Assembly: GCA_041688385.1 (NCBI GenBank)
Contig: JBDNIH010000194.1
Span: forward strand, 1-9,029
Origin: UBA7662 sp041688385
Lineage (GTDB): Bacteria > Bacteroidota > Bacteroidia > UBA7662
Length of the DNA: 9,029 bases
Direction: 5' to 3'
Within the stretch, counting starts at the first letter, position 1. Each line of letters begins with the position of its first letter. Below, one piece after another: positions 1 through 7,635 of this stretch. The notes below the pieces were generated by a model, which saw only the letters and a program-made list of their open reading frames with translations, did no database searches and was not told where the DNA came from. Position numbers and translations under genes: made by a program.

Positions 1-1242
1 CGCGATACTTCCAGCCGGGTTTCAACGATAGTTAATCCGCTACCAGAAGCTGAAATAACGTTGCAAGGCCAACAAAATAACTGCGACGGCGACAGCGCAC
101 TTTTAATGGGATCTAATAGCAATACTTATCAATGGTTACGCAACGGATTACCCATCATCGGGGCGCAAAGTAGAAGTTATACTGCATTAACTTCTGGCAG
201 CTATAGCCTCGTCGTTTATAATGCAACAGGATGCAGCGACACAGCGGCAAATGTCCAACTAAACTTCTTCGCACGTCCACACCCAATTGTCCAATTCCTG
301 AACCCACCTATTTTTTGTCAAGGCGATACTGTAATTATGTTTACCATGTCCGCGCAAAATTACCAGTGGTTCAGAGACGGCATCGCAATTACCGGTGCAA
401 CGGATTCATTCTACACCAGTACAACCGCGGGGCTTTATAGTGTGCAAATTATTAATGCCAATGGCTGTCAGAATATATCGCCACAAGCTGCCACACAGGT
501 ACTCACAAATACCAATAACTTTAGAATATTAGCCAACACTGTAATAGTCTGTGCTGGCGACTCCGCATTACTCGAAATTAACGCCGTGGTGAATACCAAC
601 TATCAATGGTTAAAAGATGGTGTCGCTATTCCTTTCGCTACACAAACCCGACTGATAGTCACAACATCCGGACTATACTCTTGCCTCATTACATACAATC
701 AACGCTGCAACCAAGAAGTGAATGGCGTTTATGTAAATGTGAACCCCATCCCTCCTATGCCAATCGCTAGTGCAAATGGTCCAATTTGTAGATACACTGA
801 TTTAAAACTTTTTGCCTCCATGGTGCCAAATGCAAGTTACATCTGGAATGGCCCCGCTGGTTTTTTCTCCACATCACCTAATCCAGTTCTTCCAAGCATA
901 GGCTTTCACCAAGCAGGTTGGTATAAATTACGCATCAATGTAAATGGCTGCCACAGCTATGAAGACTCTGTTTACGTAGGCGTTCAATATGAAATTCCTA
1001 AACTAGAAATCCAAGGCCGTCGCACCTATTGCCCAAGCGAGCTACTCAAACTGAATGCCGATTCCATACTTCAAGCGAGCTACCGCTGGTTTTTACCTTC
1101 GGGCGATACCATTGCCAGTCGTTTATTACGCTTACCACTCAACGAAGCAGCAGATGCAGAAAGTTATGTATTAGAGGTGAGGCGAGGCGGCTGTGTAGAT
1201 TACTATACAGAAATAATCAGGGTTATCTCCCTAGAATTGATT
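1..1242 (+). repeat. Tandem Ig-like modules of the first protein (five complete plus a partial)
   Basis: These are protein-level repeats. First cysteines are spaced 78, 78, 79 and 81 residues apart, and the two cysteines inside each module are 50, 50, 52, 54 and 54 residues apart. A conserved Trp follows the first Cys by about 17 residues, as expected for an Ig-type core. The cysteines probably form intramodule disulfides in the periplasm or outside the cell (inference). DNA identity between modules is patchy, so these are old repeats rather than recent perfect duplications. Confidence 0.85.
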
Positions 1243-1503
1243 TTCCCCACCGCCTTTACGCCAAACGGTGACGGGTTAAATGAAATATTTTTCCCTGTAG
1301 GCAATTATCAAGGCGAATATGAATTGGAAATCTACGACCGCTGGGGTAAAAAAATCTTCCATAGCTTCCGTCCCGAAGATGGCTGGGATGGCACAGTCTA
1401 TGGCAGTATAACTGAAACCGGAACCTATAGCTATGTATATCGCTATGAAGATTGTAGTAACCGCGCAGCAATAGGCAAAGGAAGCATTCAACTCATCCGT
1501 TAA
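1..1503 (+). CDS. Secreted Ig-like repeat protein with type IX (type B) sorting domain, 5' end missing
   Basis: The frame is open from base 1, so the gene starts upstream; the TTG at 61 is only an internal Leu codon. The 500 visible residues hold the tail of one Ig-like module, then five modules with first/second cysteines at residues 28/78, 106/156, 184/236, 263/317 and 344/398 of the fragment. Modules 1-3 carry the C-x-G-D, YQW(L/F)(R/K)(N/D)G and GxY...GC pattern of CHU_C-associated Ig-like domains. Module 4 has a WNGPAGF variant and module 5 a WFLPSG variant. Residues 415-500 form a CHU_C/gliding-motility C-terminal domain (FTPNGDGLN, YDRWG, WDG, terminal GSIQLIR). The expected role is a surface or released adhesin-like protein exported by Sec and then type IX secretion; the ligand is unknown. 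No signal peptide can be seen because the N terminus is outside. It lies 144 nt upstream of a longer paralogue on the same strand. No enzyme domain is visible. Confidence 0.93.
   Translation, partial: RDTSSRVSTIVNPLPEAEITLQGQQNNCDGDSALLMGSNSNTYQWLRNGLPIIGAQSRSYTALTSGSYSLVVYNATGCSDTAANVQLNFFARPHPIVQFLNPPIFCQGDTVIMFTMSAQNYQWFRDGIAITGATDSFYTSTTAGLYSVQIINANGCQNISPQAATQVLTNTNNFRILANTVIVCAGDSALLEINAVVNTNYQWLKDGVAIPFATQTRLIVTTSGLYSCLITYNQRCNQEVNGVYVNVNPIPPMPIASANGPICRYTDLKLFASMVPNASYIWNGPAGFFSTSPNPVLPSIGFHQAGWYKLRINVNGCHSYEDSVYVGVQYEIPKLEIQGRRTYCPSELLKLNADSILQASYRWFLPSGDTIASRLLRLPLNEAADAESYVLEVRRGGCVDYYTEIIRVISLELIFPTAFTPNGDGLNEIFFPVGNYQGEYELEIYDRWGKKIFHSFRPEDGWDGTVYGSITETGTYSYVYRYEDCSNRAAIGKGSIQLIR
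1243..1500 (+). other. Type B T9SS C-terminal sorting domain (CHU_C family) of the first protein
   Basis: The 86 residues begin FPTAFTPNGDGLNEIF and contain EIYDRWG, DGWDG, YSYVYRYEDC and a final GSIQLIR. This is the order of motifs in the gliding-motility-associated C-terminal domain family. The NGDGLN stretch resembles a calcium-binding loop. The equivalent domain in the next gene has exactly the same length. In studied flavobacteria, type B domains need a cognate SprF/PorP-like outer-membrane partner; none is encoded in this window. Confidence 0.93.
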
Positions 1504-1574
1504 AAAGATATTTTAAACAACCATTCGACGAGTTTAATCTTTTACTAATCTTCCTTTGCGATTAATAACTTTTC

Positions 1575-1588
1575 TTTGTATGTACAAA
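1575..1588. repeat. 14-bp inverted repeat TTTGTA-TG-TACAAA, possible operator
   Basis: TTTGTA at 1575-1580 is the exact reverse complement of TACAAA at 1583-1588, separated by TG. It lies about 60 nt before the start codon of the large gene and overlaps the best candidate -7 element. A dimeric regulator site is a plausible reading but is inference; 6-bp arms in AT-rich DNA also occur by chance. Confidence 0.4.
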
Positions 1589-1602
1589 CCCTTAACAGGG
1601 TT
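1587..1602 (+). other. Short leader hairpin AACCCT-TAAC-AGGGTT
   Basis: A perfect 6-bp stem closes a 4-nt loop, 45 nt before the ATG at 1648. It is followed by CCCAACTG, not a T-run, so it is not an intrinsic terminator. Its first two bases are shared with the inverted repeat at 1575-1588, so the two structures would compete if both were in RNA. It might affect mRNA stability or 3' processing of the upstream transcript (inference). Confidence 0.4.
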
Positions 1603-1647
1603 CCCAACTGAAAACTAAATCAAACCTGAGCCAAATTAAACCACCCA

Positions 1648-1731
1648 ATGCTCAGGAGATTTGATCAAATTGTGCGGATTTTTATACTATGTTGTGTTTT
1701 TATCATAGGTAGTATAGCTGTGTCTTTTGCA
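1648..1731 (+). other. Sec signal peptide, residues 1-28 of the large protein
   Basis: The N region has Arg3, Arg4 and Arg10, followed by a hydrophobic core from Ile11 to Val25 and a cleavage motif SFA before Gln29. Cys15 and Cys16 lie inside the hydrophobic core without a following lipobox context, so a signal peptidase I substrate is preferred over a lipoprotein. Confidence 0.9.
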
Positions 1732-4700
1732 CAAACAGATACCACATTTTGGTTCGTTGCACCAGAGGTAGCCAATTCCCATGGCGACCGCCCAGTCGCA
1801 TTTAGGGTAACCTCACAAGGCCAAGCGGCGACGGTTACGCTGTCGATGCCAGCAAATCCATTATTTACACCTGTAACGTGGAATGTGCCAGCCAATGGAA
1901 CACGCTCAGTAATCTATGGAAATAACGACACCTTAGATATCATCGAAAATAAACCCAACAATACAATACTGAACAAAGGGTTTTTGATTGAATCAACTTC
2001 ACCGATAACCGCCTATTACGAAGTAGTTACCGGCAACAATAATCCAGATATTTTCGCCCTGAAAGGAAGAAATGCACTTGGAACGGACTTTATTGTTCTT
2101 TCCCAGAATGAAATGGCCAATGCGCATGGTCATGAACGCATCGATATTGTTGCATCAGAAAACAATACCACCATCCAAATAATCCCAACAGCTACCTTAA
2201 ATGGAATCACAGCCGACACTGTATTTATCACCTTAAATCGTGGCCAAACCTATAGTGTACATGCAAATAGCACCAATGCGGGGACATCATTAAGGGGTAC
2301 ACAAATCAAATCGGATAAAAAAATCGCCGTCACCATCATCGACGATTCTGTCCAGGGAGGAGATATTTACCAAGGAGGTGGGTGTTTCGATTTACTTGGC
2401 GATCAACTCATACCCACCAATATTATTGGTAACGATTATATTGCTATACGTGGCTTTTTGAATACAATAGGTGGCAACATACTTGAAAAAGTGTACATAC
2501 TTGCCCGCGACAATAATACCCAGATATTTGTAAATGGGGTGAATGTTGCTACCCTGTCGGCACGGAGCACGCATATCAGCACTTTTACTTCTGACCAAAT
2601 GTTCATTTCCTCTATCGGGGGACCTGTTTATGTGATGCATATAACCGGTTTTGGTTGCGAAACAGGGATGGCCATTCTGCCTCCCATTTCATGTACGGGC
2701 TCTACACAAGTGGGTTTTACGAGAACAACCAACGAGCAATTCGGACTTTATGTGTACACAGAAACAGGCAACCAAGGCAATATTATTCTAAACAGTAACA
2801 ATGCACTGATTGTCGCGGCAGATTTCGCTGCCGTTCCCAATTCTGGTGGCGCATGGATATATGCCAGAAAAGAATTTGACACCACACAAATTCCAATAAA
2901 TACAGGCAACCTGCTCGTAAGCTCTTCCGGAAAGTTTCATTTGGGAATTATAAACGGAGGTATTACCTCGGGTTGTCGTTATGGCTTTTTCTCTGATTTC
3001 GCACGCTACACTGTTAAAATATCTACCAACTCCAGCGCTGTTTCCCCCATTTGCGAAGGCGATACTTTGCGGGTATGGGCCGATAGTATAGCAGGTGCCA
3101 GCCAATATACTTGGAATACTCCCCAGGGCGTGATTAACGGCCGTGAAATTATTATTCCTAGCCTCAGCAGTGCAAATTTGGGAGTGTACCGCGCTTTTGC
3201 CATTGTTGATGGCTGCCAGAGCGAAGAGGATACGATTTTTGTAGGTTTGAAACCCCTGCCCAGCAATCCGGATGCACGTAATTCGGGGCCATATTGCGGG
3301 GGAGACACCATAAGACTCCAAGCCAACCTCATCGCAGGCGCTACCTATGTTTGGTCTGGGCCAAATGGATTTACTAGTGCATTACAGAATCCTACAATAC
3401 CAAATGCAACTGTTGTCGATTCTGGCGCTTATGAACTACGCGTGACTTTAAATGGATGTACAGGCAGTACACACAGCACCCAAGTCACTGTCTTCCCTAT
3501 TCCAGCTCAGCCCAATGCTTCAGCGGTAATTGCTGCATTGTGCCCAGGCGATACTTTGCAACTTCAAGTCGACAGCGTATCTGGAGCTAGCTTTTTATGG
3601 GCCGGCCCGGATGCATTCAGCTCAAATCTGCGCAACCCGGTTATCGCCGGCATGCGTGCGGCTAAGGCTGGTAATTACTTCGTCAGAATTACGGTAAATG
3701 GCTGTACCAGCATAGCAGACACGGTCTTAGTGCGTTTGTTACCAGGTCCGCTCGCCATAGTGGTCCTATCAGGCAATGTAAATAGTTGCCAAGGCGATAC
3801 CATCGCATTACGCATAAACCCCGCTTTTGGCAACAGCTATCAATGGTTCCGAAATGGTGTAGTCATTCGCCCAGGTGGTGTAAACGATACACTTTTACGT
3901 GTAACAACCACCGGTCGGTATCAAGTAGAAGCAACCTCTATTTTCGGCTGTACCGATACCGCTGCAAGTATGCAGATTACAGTAAATGCTCCCGCCAATG
4001 TTACCATCACGCCTAACCTATTACCTCCTACGTTTTGTCAAGGCGATACTATTCAACTCAGCGTTCAGCATATTGCCGGCTATACCTATCAATGGTTTTT
4101 AAATAACATCCACATATTTGGCGCTACCGACTCAATAGTCCGTATTAGCCAAGCTGGGCAGTATACCGTCCGCATAACCGATTCCAATAGCTGTGTTACC
4201 AGTTCAACAGCAGCAACAACTGCACAGGCCGTTCTACCGCCAAATGCACAAATTACGCCCTCAGCAATACAACAAATTTGTACAGGAAGTAGCACCCTGC
4301 TTCACGCCAACGTGGATACATTGGCTAGTTACAGCTGGTTAAAAAACGGTCAATTAATACCGTTTGCCACTGATAGCATACTCAGGGTAGACAGTGCAGG
4401 AGCCTACCAACTTATTTTAACCTATGCCGCCGGGTGTGTCGATACTTCAACCGCAACAACGATTATAATTTTACCCCGTCCAGTTGCAAGTATAACTATT
4501 ACTGCGGATACCATTTTATGTGCTGGCGATTCTATCCGATTGGCTGGCCCTTCTGCCGCTAACCTGAGCTATCGTTGGTTTAGAAATAATAATCTTATTG
4601 TAGGCGCAACCAACTCCGTGCTCAACACCCAATTGGGCGGTAGCTACCGGCTAGAAGTCACCAATTTATCCGGATGTAGAGATACATCAACTGCACTACA

Positions 4701-7635
4701 ATTAATCACATCCACGATGATTGCACCTACATTGATTGGCCCTGCAAACCAACAACTATGTATAGACGACAGTATCACATTAGTCATGCAGCCTAACAGC
4801 GCAGGAACTTTACAATGGTTCCGGAACGGCAATAGCATAACGGCGGCAAATGACAGTTTTTTACTTGTCCACCAAGCAGGCCAGTATATTTTACGCATTA
4901 CCGATTCGCTTAGCTGTAACCGATTTAGCGATACCGTGAACGTCAGTTTTTTCACTCAGCCCGTTGCCAGCATAACACCACTGACATCTACCACCCTTTG
5001 TGCCGGCACACAGGTTGTACTGCAAGCCAATGTGCTCCTTAACCATAATTATCAATGGTTGCGAAATGGCGTGGCTATTTTAAATGCCACCAACACCAAT
5101 TTTACGGCAGTAGTCGCTGGCAGTTATCGGGTAATTATACGTAGCACAAATGGCTGTTTTGATACCGCCGCTGCTGTGAGCGTGGTCGTTAACTCCTTGC
5201 CCATTGTAAATATTTCGGCAAGCCGCACCATCGCTTGTATTGGCGATACCATTATTTTACGGGCCACCCAAACCAACGGCAACGTTTATCAATGGTTACG
5301 CAACGGCGCTGCACTCCCAAATGCTCAAGCCGATAGCTTGGTCACTTCTCTTCCCGGCCAATACGCTGTTCTAGCCACCGATTCGAATAATTGCACCACA
5401 GTTTCTCAGCAAATTGCCTTACAACAACATCCTGCCGCCAATACCCAAGTGCAGCTACAGGGTGCCCTAAGTTTCTGTAGCGGCGATAGCGCTATACTCC
5501 TGCTCACTGCAACACCCACGGCCAGCTATCAATGGTTTCGAGATGGCTTAACGCTGCCTAACGACACCCTCACACAATTGGTCGTAAGAACTTCGGGCAA
5601 CTATCTGGTTCGAATTACCAGTCCACAAGCTTGTATCGACAGTAGCTTAGTCTTCCCAATAACCGTTTTCTCCTTGCCGTTGGCGAGTATTCAGCCACCC
5701 GCCGACGATAGTCTTTGCGTTGGAGATAGTCTGAATATTCTCGCTTTAAATACCGCAGGTTTAAGTTTACAATGGCTCCGCAATGGCAATGTTCTACCCG
5801 GCCAGATAAGTCCCACAATCCGTGCTTTTCAAGCCGGAGACTATCGTCTGTTTGTTACCAATGCCAATAATTGTAGCGATACAAGTACAACTGTAACCGT
5901 ACGCATGCGACCGCAGCCACTTGCCACCCTCGTGCTTAATGGTCCATCACAATTTTGTTTAGGCGAAAGTTCCATATTACAAGGACCAGTGAGTGCAAAT
6001 CTTCAATACCAATGGTTCCAAAATGGCATACTATTGCCGAATACCACAGACAGTCTGCGCGTAAATAGTAGTGGGCAATATATTCTACGCATAGTAGATT
6101 TATCCGGTTGTAGCGACACCGCAACAGCGGTTCAGATCACGGTTGATACATTGCCCGTAGCTACAATTCAACCTGCCGGAACAATTAATTTTTGTCCTGG
6201 TCTGCAACAAATACTTCAGGCACCTATTCAGCCAAGTTTAAATTATCTCTGGTTCAGAAATGGGATTCAAATTCCAGGCACAACCACACCGAGTTTACTC
6301 GCCAGCCTTGCCGGAAACTATCAGTTGGTGGTGATAAACCCAGTTACAGGATGTCGCGACAGCAGCAATATCACTCAAATTCAGTTTTTTCTAGCGCCAA
6401 GTGTAAGCATCTCTACCCTTGACTCTACCTCTCGTTGTGCAGGAGAAACCGTCAGTTTGGAAGCGAATAGTCCAGATGGTAACCTCACCCTACAGTGGAT
6501 ACGCAACGGTATAAATGTGAATGGCGCCAACAGCTCAAATTTTATAGTCTTGCAAAGTGGCAGCTATCAGGTAGTAGCGACAAATCCACAGGGTTGCAGA
6601 GACACCTCCAACAGCATCTCAGTCAGTGTCCGCGCGCGACCATCAGCAGCGGCCATACAACCAGGGCCTTTTAATTTATGTGCCGGCGAACCCCTTACCT
6701 TACAAATGCCACCACAGGCCAATGTGAACTACCAGTGGTTTAATTTAGGCACAGCCATGCCAAGCGAAACGAATGCTACCCTCATTGTAACAGCTACCGG
6801 TATTTACAGCTGTACCGTCACCCACGGAAATGGCTGCGGCAGTTTGAGTCAGGACATCGAAGTCACTTTCCGCATACGTCCGGCTGCAGTGCAGATTTCC
6901 TCAAATAGTCCAGTTTGTTTCGGCGCAGATATTACTTTGGAAGCTAGCCCTAGTCCAGGTAACAGCTACATTTGGCAAGGCCCCAATAATTTTAGTAGCA
7001 CCCAGCGAAACCCGGGACTGCTTAACGTAGGCGTGCAAAACCGAGGCTGGTACCATTGTCATGTCATTCGCGATGGATGCAGTAGCCCCGTTGACTCCAT
7101 TTTTGTACAAGTAGAGCCTCCCATCCCACCGTTCAGCATCAGTGGCCGGATACGTTTGTGCACCGGAAATCCCCTGGAACTCGAAATAGATGATTTAAAC
7201 GGGGCAAGCTATACTTGGACTACACCCACCGGTCGACAACAGACTGGAAGAAGCTTCCGCATCGCTGAAAGCTGGCTCACAGATAGTGGCACATATACCA
7301 TTACTTTGAGTGTGAACAATTGCCCGGCTCCACCACAAGGTGTCCGGGTAAGGATTAACGATCACAGCTTCTACTTCCCCACTGCCTTTACGCCCAATGG
7401 AGATGGTTTAAACGATATTTTTAAACCAGCAACCTTTTACAAGGGCGCTTACGATCTGCGGATGTACGACCGTTGGGGTGCGTTAGTCTTTCAAAGCAAC
7501 GACCCAGAGGCCCATTGGGACGGCAGCGTATTTGGTGGCCTTGCTGAGTCGAGTGCCTACAATTATGTGTTATTTTACGAAGGCTGTGTACGCGATCAAG
7601 AAGTAATCAGCGGGTCGGTACTCCTGTTACGCTAA
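1648..7635 (+). CDS. Large secreted IgGFc-binding-like / 18x Ig-like repeat protein with type IX (type B) sorting domain
   Basis: The gene is complete: 1995 residues with tandem stops TAA TAG. ATG 1648 is chosen because the frame has a stop (TGA, 1627-1629) just upstream and the start yields a clean signal peptide. There is no Shine-Dalgarno sequence, as is usual in this phylum. Domain order: signal peptide 1-28; IgGFc-binding-like region about 30-455 (IIDDS, GGGCFDLLGDQLIPTN and SCTGSTQVGFTRTTNEQF stretches; cysteines 246, 337, 349, 443); eighteen two-cysteine Ig-like modules about 455-1909; CHU_C sorting domain 1910-1995. The mature chain, roughly 200 kDa, should be a long extracellular rod with the N-terminal region at its tip, probably an adhesin. 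The ligand is unknown, and IgG or mucin binding cannot be assumed from the family name. It is paralogous to the gene 144 nt upstream and converges with secG downstream. No frameshift or catalytic domain is seen. Confidence 0.96.
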   Translation: MLRRFDQIVRIFILCCVFIIGSIAVSFAQTDTTFWFVAPEVANSHGDRPVAFRVTSQGQAATVTLSMPANPLFTPVTWNVPANGTRSVIYGNNDTLDIIENKPNNTILNKGFLIESTSPITAYYEVVTGNNNPDIFALKGRNALGTDFIVLSQNEMANAHGHERIDIVASENNTTIQIIPTATLNGITADTVFITLNRGQTYSVHANSTNAGTSLRGTQIKSDKKIAVTIIDDSVQGGDIYQGGGCFDLLGDQLIPTNIIGNDYIAIRGFLNTIGGNILEKVYILARDNNTQIFVNGVNVATLSARSTHISTFTSDQMFISSIGGPVYVMHITGFGCETGMAILPPISCTGSTQVGFTRTTNEQFGLYVYTETGNQGNIILNSNNALIVAADFAAVPNSGGAWIYARKEFDTTQIPINTGNLLVSSSGKFHLGIINGGITSGCRYGFFSDFARYTVKISTNSSAVSPICEGDTLRVWADSIAGASQYTWNTPQGVINGREIIIPSLSSANLGVYRAFAIVDGCQSEEDTIFVGLKPLPSNPDARNSGPYCGGDTIRLQANLIAGATYVWSGPNGFTSALQNPTIPNATVVDSGAYELRVTLNGCTGSTHSTQVTVFPIPAQPNASAVIAALCPGDTLQLQVDSVSGASFLWAGPDAFSSNLRNPVIAGMRAAKAGNYFVRITVNGCTSIADTVLVRLLPGPLAIVVLSGNVNSCQGDTIALRINPAFGNSYQWFRNGVVIRPGGVNDTLLRVTTTGRYQVEATSIFGCTDTAASMQITVNAPANVTITPNLLPPTFCQGDTIQLSVQHIAGYTYQWFLNNIHIFGATDSIVRISQAGQYTVRITDSNSCVTSSTAATTAQAVLPPNAQITPSAIQQICTGSSTLLHANVDTLASYSWLKNGQLIPFATDSILRVDSAGAYQLILTYAAGCVDTSTATTIIILPRPVASITITADTILCAGDSIRLAGPSAANLSYRWFRNNNLIVGATNSVLNTQLGGSYRLEVTNLSGCRDTSTALQLITSTMIAPTLIGPANQQLCIDDSITLVMQPNSAGTLQWFRNGNSITAANDSFLLVHQAGQYILRITDSLSCNRFSDTVNVSFFTQPVASITPLTSTTLCAGTQVVLQANVLLNHNYQWLRNGVAILNATNTNFTAVVAGSYRVIIRSTNGCFDTAAAVSVVVNSLPIVNISASRTIACIGDTIILRATQTNGNVYQWLRNGAALPNAQADSLVTSLPGQYAVLATDSNNCTTVSQQIALQQHPAANTQVQLQGALSFCSGDSAILLLTATPTASYQWFRDGLTLPNDTLTQLVVRTSGNYLVRITSPQACIDSSLVFPITVFSLPLASIQPPADDSLCVGDSLNILALNTAGLSLQWLRNGNVLPGQISPTIRAFQAGDYRLFVTNANNCSDTSTTVTVRMRPQPLATLVLNGPSQFCLGESSILQGPVSANLQYQWFQNGILLPNTTDSLRVNSSGQYILRIVDLSGCSDTATAVQITVDTLPVATIQPAGTINFCPGLQQILQAPIQPSLNYLWFRNGIQIPGTTTPSLLASLAGNYQLVVINPVTGCRDSSNITQIQFFLAPSVSISTLDSTSRCAGETVSLEANSPDGNLTLQWIRNGINVNGANSSNFIVLQSGSYQVVATNPQGCRDTSNSISVSVRARPSAAAIQPGPFNLCAGEPLTLQMPPQANVNYQWFNLGTAMPSETNATLIVTATGIYSCTVTHGNGCGSLSQDIEVTFRIRPAAVQISSNSPVCFGADITLEASPSPGNSYIWQGPNNFSSTQRNPGLLNVGVQNRGWYHCHVIRDGCSSPVDSIFVQVEPPIPPFSISGRIRLCTGNPLELEIDDLNGASYTWTTPTGRQQTGRSFRIAESWLTDSGTYTITLSVNNCPAPPQGVRVRINDHSFYFPTAFTPNGDGLNDIFKPATFYKGAYDLRMYDRWGALVFQSNDPEAHWDGSVFGGLAESSAYNYVLFYEGCVRDQEVISGSVLLLR
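1732..3009 (+). other. IgGFc-binding-like N-terminal region
   Basis: Residues about 29-454 lack the repeat pattern. They begin with DTTFWFVAPEVANSHGDRP and run as beta-rich sequence. They contain KIAVTIIDDS, a GGGCFDLLGDQLIPTN stretch with GNDYIAI, and SCTGSTQVGF, which match my recollection of the bacterial IgGFc-binding N-terminal family often placed at the head of type IX cargo. The four cysteines (246, 337, 349, 443) could form two disulfides. A profile search for PF17517 would settle the boundaries. Confidence 0.75.
3010..7374 (+). repeat. Array of 18 Ig-like modules, period about 80 residues
   Basis: First cysteines lie at residues 469, 550, 632, 714, 797, 878, 958, 1038, 1118, 1197, 1277, 1357, 1437, 1516, 1597, 1678, 1757 and 1838, so the period is 79-83 residues throughout. 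Second cysteines follow 51-54 residues later (523 to 1892). Modules 4-16 mostly carry the YQW(F/L)RNG signature. Modules 2, 3 and 17 have WxGP(N/D)xF instead, and modules 1 and 18 have YTWxTPxG. These are CHU_C-associated Ig-like domains, and the array probably acts as a stalk. Confidence 0.9.
7375..7632 (+). other. Type B T9SS C-terminal sorting domain (CHU_C family) of the large protein
   Basis: Residues 1910-1995 start FPTAFTPNGDGLNDIF, then show RMYDRWG, AHWDG, YNYVLFYEGC and a terminal GSVLLLR. Length (86) and motif order are identical to the domain at 1243-1500, so both proteins should use the same type IX route and probably the same partner protein (inference). Confidence 0.94.

Larger units (their letters stand above)
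1504..1647 (+). promoter_or_regulatory. AT-rich intergenic leader; possible promoter for the large paralogue
   Basis: The 144-nt gap separates the two paralogues. No rho-independent terminator follows the first gene: the one hairpin here has no T-run on either strand. A TTTG-ending element, TTTCTTTG at 1571-1578, is one mismatch from the Bacteroidota -7 consensus TAnnTTTG. Another TTTG at 1555-1558 sits only 12 nt before it, too close for a canonical -33 element, so the promoter call is weak. TAATCTT occurs twice, at 1535-1541 and 1546-1552, in an 11-bp register. Co-transcription from upstream remains equally possible. Confidence 0.3.

Noticed and set aside
61..1503. TTG at 61 as the start of the first gene
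   Set aside because: The frame is open to base 1, the residues before it fit the end of an Ig-like module, and no signal peptide follows the TTG. The gene is simply cut by the window edge.
1587..1602. Hairpin as an intrinsic terminator of the first gene
   Set aside because: No T-run follows the stem on either strand, so termination there is unsupported.
2788..3332. Antisense open frames of 177 and 108 codons
   Set aside because: They lie wholly inside the large repeat gene, have no recognisable domain or start context, and mirror its codon bias. The sense frame has a signal peptide, repeats and a sorting domain.
3010..7374. CRISPR-like or satellite array because of the roughly 240-bp periodicity
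   Set aside because: The period reflects in-frame protein modules; DNA identity between units is low and there are no conserved direct repeats with unique spacers.
1..7635. Phage tail or large host-attachment protein
   Set aside because: Ig-like repeats also occur in phage proteins, but two type B sorting domains and a signal peptide identify type IX cargo, and no phage structural gene is adjacent.
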